The notes beneath the pieces are model-generated. The model had not been told where the DNA came from. It saw nothing but the letters and a program-made list of their open reading frames with translations, and made no database searches. From Streptomyces sp. CB02056 (GTDB taxonomy: Bacteria > Actinomycetota > Actinomycetes > Streptomycetales > Streptomycetaceae): a DNA stretch of 64,000 nt. The position numbers and the translations under genes are program-made. The stretch is from contig NZ_LIPD01000001.1 in assembly GCF_001905545.1 (NCBI RefSeq), positions 1 through 64,000 of the forward strand. The letters are read 5' to 3'. The first letter of the stretch is position 1, and the number at the start of each line of letters is the position of its first letter. Below are positions 45,381 to 52,557 of the stretch, piece by piece.

Positions 45381-46195
45381 GCACCCTGCTCGCCCCGCCG
45401 CAGACCGGGGACGACCTGCTGGCCACCCTGGCCGACCGGGCCGTACGGGCCCGCCGGCTGGTGGTCGACATGGCCGCCGGGCCGCGCGGCTGCCACCTCG
45501 GCGGCAGCCTGTCCGTCCTGGACATCCTGATCGCCGCGCTGCACCGGGCCTCGGCCGGGGACGGCACGGAGGTCGTGCTCAGCAAGGGCCACGCCGCCGC
45601 CGGGCTCTACGCGGCCCTGCACGTCAGCGGCGTCCTCCCGGAGGACCCGACACCGCGCTACGGCCTGGCGGGCGAGCCGTTCACCGGCCACCCGGGCCCC
45701 AAGGTCCCGGGCGTGCGCTTCCCCACCGGGAGCCTCGGCCACGGCGTCCCGTACGCCGCCGGCTGGGCGATGGCCCGCCGGATCGGCGGCCGGAGCGGAC
45801 TCGGCATCGCCGTCGCCGGCGACGGCGAGCTCCAGGAGGGCCTGGTCTGGGAGACCTGCCAGGTCGCCGTGGCCCAGGAGCTGGGCAACTTCGTGCTGGT
45901 GGTCGACCGCAACGGCGGCCAGAACGACGGCATGGTGGCCGACATCTCGCCGCTGCCCCGGCTCGCCGAGCGGTTCGCCGCCTTCGGGTTCGAGGTCGCC
46001 GAGACCGACGGGCACGACCTGGCGGCGCTCACCGGGCTGCTCGCCGGGGACCGGGCCGGGGCCCGCAGGCCGCTGGCCGTCATCGCGAACACCGTCAAGG
46101 GGAAGGGCGTGCCCGCCGTGGAGGGCAAGGCCGGCTCCCACTACGTGACCATCGACGCCACGCGCGCCGCCAAGTGGAAGCGAGCGATCCGATGA
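45377..46195 (+). CDS. transketolase N-terminal subunit (TPP-binding)
   Basis: A 272-aa protein equal to the pyrophosphate-binding domain of transketolase. VLSKGHAAAGLYAALHVSG and PTGSLGHGVPYAAGWAMA carry conserved active-site His and Gly residues. The TPP motif is VAGDGELQEGLVWET followed by VVDRNGGQNDG. Together with the next gene it forms a split, alpha2beta2-type transketolase. In carrier-protein pathways it transfers a two-carbon ketol unit to the carrier-bound semialdehyde. Overlaps of 4 bp on both sides indicate tight co-translation. Confidence 0.9.
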   Translation: MSTLLAPPQTGDDLLATLADRAVRARRLVVDMAAGPRGCHLGGSLSVLDILIAALHRASAGDGTEVVLSKGHAAAGLYAALHVSGVLPEDPTPRYGLAGEPFTGHPGPKVPGVRFPTGSLGHGVPYAAGWAMARRIGGRSGLGIAVAGDGELQEGLVWETCQVAVAQELGNFVLVVDRNGGQNDGMVADISPLPRLAERFAAFGFEVAETDGHDLAALTGLLAGDRAGARRPLAVIANTVKGKGVPAVEGKAGSHYVTIDATRAAKWKRAIR

Positions 46196-47142
46196 CCCTC
46201 TCGGGCCGTGACGCCTACCGCGACGAGCTGACCGGGCTCGCCGCCGAGGACGACACCATCCTCTGCCTGGAGGCGGACCTCGGCGGCAAGGGCCACCCGT
46301 TCCAGGCGGCCCACCCCGACCGCTTCTTCAACCTCGGCATCGCCGAGGGCGCCATGGTCGACATGGCGGCGGGCCTCGCCGCGGGCGGGTACAAGCCCTT
46401 CGTCAGCACCTTCGCGCCCTTCGCGGCGCTGCGCGCGGCGGAGAGCCTCAAGCTGACGCTGGGCTACCTGAACGCCGGGGTCACCGTGGTGGCGCCGTAC
46501 GCGGGCGTCTCCGGCGCCTGGTTCGGCACCACCCACCACTGCCTGGAGGACCTCGCCGTCCTGCGCAGCATCCCGGGCGTGGTCATCGCCGCCCCCTACG
46601 GGGAGGCGGAGATGCGTGCGGTGGTCCGCGAGGCCGTGCGCTCCGGCCGGCCGCACTACATCCGCACCGGGCGCAACGCCCAGTACCGCTCGCTCAACTG
46701 GGAGGGCGAGCGGGCGCCGCTGGTCACCTGGGAGTCCCGGGCCGAGCCGGGCGAGGTCTGCCTGGTGTCGGTCGGCGAGGAGGGCACCCGCCTGGCGCTG
46801 GCCGCGCGGGAGGCCCGCCCCGGCACCGGCCACGCCCACCTGGTCTACCTGGACCACCCGAACCTGGCCCGCGCCGCGGCCGAACTCTCCCGCCGCCACC
46901 GGCGGTTCGTCGTGGTCGAGGAGCACCGCGCCCAGGGCGGGGCGGCCGAGGCCCTCGCGCTGCTGATGCCCGGGTGCGAGGTCACCGCGGCGAGCGCGGA
47001 CCTGACCTGGCCGTCCACCGGCGGCGACCACGAGGAGGTCATGGCCGCGGTCGGGCTCACGCTGCCCGCCGTGCTCGCCGCGGTGGCCCGGGCCGGCGGC
47101 GCCGGCCGGCTGCCGGCCGCCTCCGGAGCCTGCGTCCGCTGA
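46192..47142 (+). CDS. transketolase C-terminal subunit
   Basis: A 316-aa protein comprising the pyrimidine-binding and C-terminal domains of transketolase. RFFNLGIAEGAMVDMAAGLA contains the Glu that activates TPP; GVSGAWFGTTHHCLEDLAVL and VVIAAPYGEAEMRAVVREAV follow. The last 110 residues form the small domain (ESRAEPGEVCLVSVGEEGTR). The start overlaps the N-terminal subunit stop by 4 bp. A 77-bp gap follows, the first real break in the operon. Confidence 0.9.
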   Translation: MTLSGRDAYRDELTGLAAEDDTILCLEADLGGKGHPFQAAHPDRFFNLGIAEGAMVDMAAGLAAGGYKPFVSTFAPFAALRAAESLKLTLGYLNAGVTVVAPYAGVSGAWFGTTHHCLEDLAVLRSIPGVVIAAPYGEAEMRAVVREAVRSGRPHYIRTGRNAQYRSLNWEGERAPLVTWESRAEPGEVCLVSVGEEGTRLALAAREARPGTGHAHLVYLDHPNLARAAAELSRRHRRFVVVEEHRAQGGAAEALALLMPGCEVTAASADLTWPSTGGDHEEVMAAVGLTLPAVLAAVARAGGAGRLPAASGACVR

Positions 47143-47219
47143 GCCGCCGGGGCCCGCGTCCGCCGCGCCCCCGCCCCCGTCATCCCCTGATCCGCCACAG
47201 TCCGACAAGGAGCACAGCC

Positions 47220-48473
47220 ATGCACATCCTCATGATCGAGTGCAACCCGAACGGGATCGCCGGTATCGCGAACGCCCTGGAACTGGGCCACGACGTCACC
47301 CTGGTCTCGGTCGACCCCGACTTCTACCTCAGCGTCTCGCCGCTGACCGAGGCCGCCTACGCCCACCCGAACTGCCAGGTCGTCAAGAGCGAGCAGGCCT
47401 TCTCCCTCGACGAGCTGACCGACCTGGCGCGGCGGCTGCACGAGGCCAAGCCGATCCACGGCGTCACCACGTACAGCGAGTACCACACCGTGCACACCGC
47501 CGCCGTCGCCGAGGCGCTCGGCCTGCCCGGCATGAGCGTCGACGGCGCCCGCAACGCCCGGCACAAGCACCTGACCCGCACCACCCTGGCCGGCACCGGC
47601 ATCCGCCAGCCGCGCTTCGCGGTGGCCACCGACCCGGCCGAGGTGGAGGCCGCCGTCCGCGAGGTCGGCTTCCCCTGCGTGGCCAAGCCCTCCGACGGCA
47701 CCGCCAGCCTCCACGTCCTGCACCTCAAGGACGAGGCGGACCTGCGCGAGTACCTCGCCGAGCTGGCCCAGGTCGCCGACTACGGGCGCGGCGTCGTGCG
47801 CATCCCGGAGATCGTCATCGAGGAGTTCGTCACCGGCGAGCTGATCTCCGTCGAGTCCTGCGTGCTCGCCGGGGGAGAGGTGGTCAACCTCGGCCTGACC
47901 GACCGCTCGCTCAGCGGGTTCCCGTACTTCATCGAGATGGGCCTCACCTACTTCAGCGGCCACCCGCTCCAGGAGGAGCTGTTCGCCGCCACCACCGCCG
48001 TGCTGAACGGGCTCGGCGTGGACTTCGGCTTCATCCACACCGAGTGGCTGCTCGGCCCGGACGGCCCGGTGCTGTGCGAGGTCAACGGCCGCCTGGCCGG
48101 CGGGATCGTGCCGACCCTGATGGAGATCACCTCCGGCGTGGACCCGTACCTGGAGGTCATCCGCCAGGCCCTCGGCGAGCGGCCCGAGCTGGCCTTCCCC
48201 CGCGAGACCACGGCCAGCGGCCACTGGTTCGGCTCCCCGGTCGCCGGGACGGTCGAGGCGATCGGCTTCGACGCCCTCACCGACCTGCCCGGCTTCCACA
48301 GCGCCCTCGGCTACAAGAAGCCCGGCACGGCCGTGAACCGGCTGTCCCGCAGCAACTTCGACTGGATCGGCCACATCATCTTCACCGGCGGCGACCGGGA
48401 CGAGGCCGCCAAGCGCTGCCAGGACGGCCTGGACCGCATCGACCTGCGCCTGTCGGTCGAGGTGGCCCGGTGA
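47220..48473 (+). CDS. ATP-grasp ligase (L-amino acid ligase-like)
   Basis: A 417-aa ATP-grasp protein of the carbamoyl-phosphate-synthase/BacD type, larger than and distinct from LysX. It starts MHILMIECNPNGIAGIANAL. The lysine-bearing strand is FPCVAKPSDGTASLHVLHL (about residues 152-170), and metal-binding residues are in HTEWLLGPDGPVLCEVNGRL (about 270-290). The domain ends GYKKPGTAVNRLS. It probably couples the released diamino acid to another carboxylate or amino acid, taking the place of an NRPS. ACAAGGAGCAC precedes ATG; the next gene overlaps by 4 bp. Confidence 0.85.
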   Translation: MHILMIECNPNGIAGIANALELGHDVTLVSVDPDFYLSVSPLTEAAYAHPNCQVVKSEQAFSLDELTDLARRLHEAKPIHGVTTYSEYHTVHTAAVAEALGLPGMSVDGARNARHKHLTRTTLAGTGIRQPRFAVATDPAEVEAAVREVGFPCVAKPSDGTASLHVLHLKDEADLREYLAELAQVADYGRGVVRIPEIVIEEFVTGELISVESCVLAGGEVVNLGLTDRSLSGFPYFIEMGLTYFSGHPLQEELFAATTAVLNGLGVDFGFIHTEWLLGPDGPVLCEVNGRLAGGIVPTLMEITSGVDPYLEVIRQALGERPELAFPRETTASGHWFGSPVAGTVEAIGFDALTDLPGFHSALGYKKPGTAVNRLSRSNFDWIGHIIFTGGDRDEAAKRCQDGLDRIDLRLSVEVAR

Positions 48474-49819
48474 GCGCGGCCACCCCCGAGCAGCGGCGGC
48501 CCGCCGTACTGTCGGGCGTGGCCGTCCCCGCCCTGGACGCCGAGGCGCTGTTCGACGTGACCGTCGAGGACGGGGTCTTCACCCGGATCGAGCCCTCGGG
48601 CACCCGCCGCGGCGACGAGCCGGAGCTGTGGCCCGGCTACACCGAGACCCACGCCCACATCGCCCTGCCCGCCAACTTCGACGACACCGCCGAGGACCCG
48701 CGGATCATCGCCCTCCAGTACCTCTACCACGGCGTCACCCACGTGGTGGACATGTTCGGCTACCCGATGGTGGCCGACGCCTGGGAGGCCGGCCGGGCCG
48801 CTTCGGACCTGCCGTACCCCGAACTGGTCCACTGCGGCTACGCGGTGACGGCGATGACCAACGCGGCGGGCCTCTCCGGCCACGGCGTGGAGTTCCCGAC
48901 CCCGGTGTACATGCTCGCGGTCGAGGCCGACCTCGACCAGGCGCTGCGCAACAACGCCGAGCGCGGCGCGACCTTCCTCAAGGTCATGTTCACCGACGGC
49001 ACCGAGCAGCCGGGCTCCAAGGTGCGCTTCTCCCGGCTGTCGGAGCGGGTGCTGCGGTTCACCGCGCGGATCGCCGCCGAGCGCGGCATCACCGCGGTGA
49101 TCGACTGCAACACGCTGGAGGAGACCCGCTGGGCCTACGACTGCGGCTTCCGGCTCTTCGCCCACACCGTCCGCGACCGCACCCTCGGCGACGCCGAGTG
49201 GAAGGACCTGGCCGGCGCCCGGTTCGTCTCCACCCTCTCCGGGCTGCGCCCGATGGTCATGACGGCCGACGACTTCCTCGCCGCGTACGGCCGCGAGGGC
49301 TTCGCCGAGACCCAGGACGTCCGCAACCTGGACGCCGTCCGCGGCCTGGAGCAGCCGTACGGGATCACCTACGGCCTCCAGGAGACCCGCACCGGCGCGC
49401 TGGGCGACATGCGCCGCAACGCGCTGGCCGCGCTGCGCGAGGGCAACCTGCTGGTCGGCACCGACTCGGGCAACACCGGCGCCTACCACGGCTACTCCCT
49501 GCTCGGCGAGCTCGACCTGCTGCGCGGGGACGACCCCTCGCTCGCCGACGCGCTGCGCCACCAGGCCACCGTCGGCGGCCGGCGCTACTTCGACGAGCTG
49601 CGCGGCGAGTCCGGCGCCGCCCACCCGATCAGCGTCGGGGCGCCGGCCACCTACAACCTGCACGCCCCGGGCCGGCCGCTCTCCGCGCTGCCCACCGCCA
49701 CCGTCGTGCGGGGGACACCGATCGACCGCGATGCGGTCGCCCGGGCCATCGCCGGGCTCCGCGCCGCCGCGGCGGCCGGCACGACGACGCACGACACGAA
49801 GGAGGGGGCGGCCCTGTGA
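48470..49819 (+). CDS. metal-dependent amidohydrolase
   Basis: A 449-aa amidohydrolase-superfamily protein. The HxH metal motif is TETHAHIALPANFDD (about residues 54-68). A Lys in ATFLKVMFTDG (about 172) could be the carboxylated bridge. Further ligands are the His in RLFAHTVRD and Asp in VGTDSGNTGAYHGY (about 331). A C-terminal composite beta domain follows. Such enzymes open or close cyclic amides or hydrolyse imine/amide bonds; the cluster context suggests ring formation or deprotection, but the reaction is unknown. Confidence 0.82.
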   Translation: MSAATPEQRRPAVLSGVAVPALDAEALFDVTVEDGVFTRIEPSGTRRGDEPELWPGYTETHAHIALPANFDDTAEDPRIIALQYLYHGVTHVVDMFGYPMVADAWEAGRAASDLPYPELVHCGYAVTAMTNAAGLSGHGVEFPTPVYMLAVEADLDQALRNNAERGATFLKVMFTDGTEQPGSKVRFSRLSERVLRFTARIAAERGITAVIDCNTLEETRWAYDCGFRLFAHTVRDRTLGDAEWKDLAGARFVSTLSGLRPMVMTADDFLAAYGREGFAETQDVRNLDAVRGLEQPYGITYGLQETRTGALGDMRRNALAALREGNLLVGTDSGNTGAYHGYSLLGELDLLRGDDPSLADALRHQATVGGRRYFDELRGESGAAHPISVGAPATYNLHAPGRPLSALPTATVVRGTPIDRDAVARAIAGLRAAAAAGTTTHDTKEGAAL

Positions 49820-51072
49820 CCGTCGACCGCAAGCGGGCGCTGATCGGCGTCAACGCCGGCATCCTGCTCGCCAACACCGGCAGCTACATCTGGTTCCCCG
49901 TGCTGGTGGCCTCGCTCGGCGGGGTGGACAGCGGCTTCTGGGCCGGCGTCGTGATGGCCATGACGTACGTCGGGCGGCTGCTCGCCACCTTCTTCTACGA
50001 GGGCGTGGCGCTGCGCATCGGCATCCGCGGTGCGGTCTTCCTCGGTACCGCCCTGGAGGCGGTGGCGCTGGGCCTGATGGGCTTCGGCACCGGGGTGCTG
50101 GTCTACGCCGTGCTCGCCTTCTTCATCGGCTTCGGCTCCGGCACCTCCTTCCCGGGCCTGAAGAACGTCCTCGCCTCCTACCCCGACGACGAGCGCCCCA
50201 AGGCCTTCTCGACCTTCCAGATGGCCGGTCAGGTGGGCGTGTTCGGCGGCGCCATGCTGGGCGCCGTGCTCGCCGACGTCGAACTGCGCACCCTGTTCTC
50301 GGTGGTGTTCGCGATCTTCCTCGCGTTCTGCCTGGCGGCCTCGTCCTTCATCCCCCGGGACGGCTTCCAGCCCCCGGCGCCGGTGGAGCCCGGGGCCGGG
50401 GCGGCGGCCCGCAAGCCGCTGTTCTCCACCGCGGTGTTCAAGGGCATCGACATCCGGGGCGCCACCCGCTACTTCCTGCTGTCGGCGGTGTTCTGGTTCC
50501 TGTCGATCGGCTTCATCGTCGGCATCCCGCTGCACATGGAGCGGTACGTGCCGCAGTGGGCGCCGTCCTCGCCGTTCTGGATCACCGGGCTGAGCATCCT
50601 GGTGCTCCAGTACCCGGTGTTCAAGTTCCTGATCGGCCGGTTCAGCCCGGCCGTGGTGATGGCGATCGGCCTCACCGGCATGACGGTGGCGTTCACCGCC
50701 CTCGGCGCGGGGCGCGGCGCGGCCTGGGTGGTGGTCGGGGCGCTGACGGTGGTGCTGGGCGAGATCCTCTTCGTGCCGTCCTTCGACATGTGGATCGCCC
50801 GCAAGGTCCCCGAGCGCCAACTCGCCAAGGCGATGGGGGCGATGCACTTCTTCCGCAGCGCCGGGAACATGGCCGGCTCGGTGCTCGCCGGTGTGCTGTT
50901 CGACCTGTCGCGCTCCGCCGGGGTGCCGGGCGCGAACTGGTACGTCGACGCGGTGGTGGCCGCCGGCTGCGCGGTGGTCTGCCTGGTGGGCCGGGCGGAG
51001 GGCACCGAGGCCGCGGCGGCCCAGGAGGCGGAGGCGGGCACCTCGGACGCCGTGGGCGCCGCGTCCGCCTGA
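49816..51072 (+). CDS. MFS transporter, probable product exporter
   Basis: A 418-aa integral membrane protein with about 12 helices in two groups of six, separated by a Pro/Gly-rich cytoplasmic loop (about residues 185-205, GFQPPAPVEPGAGAAARKP). Helix 4-5 has FIGFGSGTSFPGLKNVLASY and the second half FWITGLSILVLQYPVFKFLI. Charged residues typical of MFS motif A are weak. It overlaps the amidohydrolase by 4 bp. Export of the cluster product and self-protection is the likely role. Confidence 0.85.
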   Translation: MTVDRKRALIGVNAGILLANTGSYIWFPVLVASLGGVDSGFWAGVVMAMTYVGRLLATFFYEGVALRIGIRGAVFLGTALEAVALGLMGFGTGVLVYAVLAFFIGFGSGTSFPGLKNVLASYPDDERPKAFSTFQMAGQVGVFGGAMLGAVLADVELRTLFSVVFAIFLAFCLAASSFIPRDGFQPPAPVEPGAGAAARKPLFSTAVFKGIDIRGATRYFLLSAVFWFLSIGFIVGIPLHMERYVPQWAPSSPFWITGLSILVLQYPVFKFLIGRFSPAVVMAIGLTGMTVAFTALGAGRGAAWVVVGALTVVLGEILFVPSFDMWIARKVPERQLAKAMGAMHFFRSAGNMAGSVLAGVLFDLSRSAGVPGANWYVDAVVAAGCAVVCLVGRAEGTEAAAAQEAEAGTSDAVGAASA

Positions 51073-51141
51073 CAGAACCCGAGCGGTCGCGCGTCGCGGG
51101 GCCGCGGACGGAACGAGAGAGAAAGAGACAGGAAAGAGCAG

Positions 51142-52107
51142 ATGGCAGACATTTGCGTCATCGGCGGGACCCGCTACTTCGGCAAGCTGCTGGTGCGCCG
51201 GCTGCTGGCGGCCGGCCACCGCGTCACCCTCGTCACCCGCGGCCGGACCCCGGACCCGTTCGGGGACTCCGTCCGGCGGCTGCGCGCGGACGTCAACCGT
51301 CCCGGCGAGCTGGCCGAGGCGGTCGCCGGGGAGCGGTTCGACGCCGTGGTGCACCAGATGTGCTACACCCCCAACGCCGCCGTGGAGGCCTGCGAGGCCT
51401 TCGGGGACCGGGCCGGGAAGCTGGTGCTGACCAGCACCATCGAGGTCTACAACCGGGACACCTTCCGCGGGCCGGTCGCCGCACCGGAGTTCGGCGCGCT
51501 CGCCCGCGAGGAGGAGCTCGACCCGGCCGGCTACCCGTACGACCTCACCCTGCCCTGGCAGGACGACGACTACCTGGAGGCCAACTACGGCGAGGGCAAG
51601 CGCCAGGCCGAGGCCGCGGTGACCGACCGCGCCCGGGTACCGGTGCTGCTGGCCCGGGTGGCCCACGTGCTGGCCGAGGAGGGCGACTTCACCGGCCGCT
51701 ACCGCTTCCACGTCGACCGGATCCGGGACGGGCGGCCGATCGTGGCCCACGCCGGGCCGGGCCGGACCTCGCTGGTGCGGGCCGAGGACGCGGCCGGCTT
51801 CCTCGCCTGGGCGGCCGTGAACGAGGTGACCGGCGCGGTCAACGTGGCCTCCCCGGACACCGCCGACGTCTACGATGTCGTTGCCTCGGTGGAGGGGGCG
51901 ACCGGGCTGACGGCCCAGGTCATCGAGAAGGAGGACCCGGCGGGCGACCCCGACCTGTCCCCGTTCTCCTGCCCGGCCGACTTCGCGATGTCGGCCGACC
52001 GGGCCGCCTCGCTCGGCTACCGGTTCACCCCCATCGCCGAGTGGCTGCCCGCGCTCGGCCGGGCCGCCGCCGCCGACACCGATCCCACCACCGCCAAGGA
52101 GCAGTGA
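51142..52107 (+). CDS. NAD(P)-dependent oxidoreductase/epimerase (extended SDR)
   Basis: A 321-aa atypical extended SDR. The cofactor loop is ICVIGGTRYFGKLLVRRL (residues 4-21). The catalytic pattern is changed: the usual YxxxK appears as YGEGKRQAEAAV (about 152), after LVLTSTIEVYN. The C-terminal half forms a small substrate domain (TSLVRAEDAAGFLAWAAVNE). It resembles NAD-dependent reductases found in natural-product clusters. AGGAAAGAG precedes the ATG. It could oxidise or reduce a hydroxyl or imine on the diamino-acid skeleton. Confidence 0.8.
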   Translation: MADICVIGGTRYFGKLLVRRLLAAGHRVTLVTRGRTPDPFGDSVRRLRADVNRPGELAEAVAGERFDAVVHQMCYTPNAAVEACEAFGDRAGKLVLTSTIEVYNRDTFRGPVAAPEFGALAREEELDPAGYPYDLTLPWQDDDYLEANYGEGKRQAEAAVTDRARVPVLLARVAHVLAEEGDFTGRYRFHVDRIRDGRPIVAHAGPGRTSLVRAEDAAGFLAWAAVNEVTGAVNVASPDTADVYDVVASVEGATGLTAQVIEKEDPAGDPDLSPFSCPADFAMSADRAASLGYRFTPIAEWLPALGRAAAADTDPTTAKEQ

Positions 52108-52406
52108 TGTTCGACCTCATCGTCATCGTCAGGGTCACCGAGCCGGACGGCGTCCCGGCGGTCGCCGACGCCCTGGCCCGGATGCGGCCGCTGTGCCTCG
52201 CCGAGGACGGCTGCGTCAGCTGGGAGGCGTACCACTCGCAGGACGACCCGGGCCGCTTCGTCCTGGTGGAGCGCTGGGCGACCCGGGAGGCCTGGGAGGC
52301 GCACGACGGCGGCGACGCGATCCAGAAGGTCTACATCCCGGACATCCTGCCGCGGGTCGAGCGCGAGGTGCACCCCAGCGTTCCGGTCTCCGTGAGCGCC
52401 GGCTGA
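52107..52406 (+). CDS. antibiotic biosynthesis monooxygenase (ABM) domain protein
   Basis: A 99-aa single-domain ABM/dimeric alpha-beta barrel protein: MFDLIVIVRVTEPDGVPAVA, then CVSWEAYHSQDDPGRFVLVE and RWATREAWEAHDGGDAIQK. Small cofactor-free oxygenases of this fold act on activated carbons in several antibiotic pathways; other members are simple isomerases or stress proteins. The start overlaps the previous stop by 1 bp, so it belongs to the operon and is probably its last gene. Confidence 0.8.
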   Translation: MFDLIVIVRVTEPDGVPAVADALARMRPLCLAEDGCVSWEAYHSQDDPGRFVLVERWATREAWEAHDGGDAIQKVYIPDILPRVEREVHPSVPVSVSAG

Positions 52407-52451
52407 GCACCGGCTGAGCGCCGGCTGGGTGCACCGGCCGCGCCGGAGAAC

Positions 52452-52506
52452 GGCCGTGGGCCCCGGCCCGCCCCTGGTTTCCAGGAGCGGGCCGGGGCCC
52501 ACGGCC
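52452..52506. terminator. bidirectional terminator at the right end of the cluster
   Basis: GGCCGTGGGCCCCGGCCCG (52452-52470) pairs perfectly with its complement at 52488-52506, with extra pairing in the loop (CCTGG/CCAGG). It separates the cluster from convergent pepN. Confidence 0.85.
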
Positions 52507-52557
52507 TCTACCGCGTACGGCTGTCGCGGCGCGGTCGGTGCGGCGTACGGCGGCCCG

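Larger units (their letters stand above)
38008..52406. other. amino-group carrier protein biosynthetic gene cluster
   Basis: Fifteen genes: a LuxR-type regulator (minus), a small peptide, then thirteen co-directional genes from lysW to an ABM-domain protein, mostly overlapping by 1-8 bp. The set carries out carrier ligation, phosphorylation, reduction, ketol transfer, transamination and release, followed by ATP-grasp ligation, hydrolysis, export and redox tailoring. Strong hairpins bound both ends (37972-38007 and 52452-52506). The order of chemistry is inferred from known carrier-protein pathways for DADH-derived metabolites. Confidence 0.85.
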
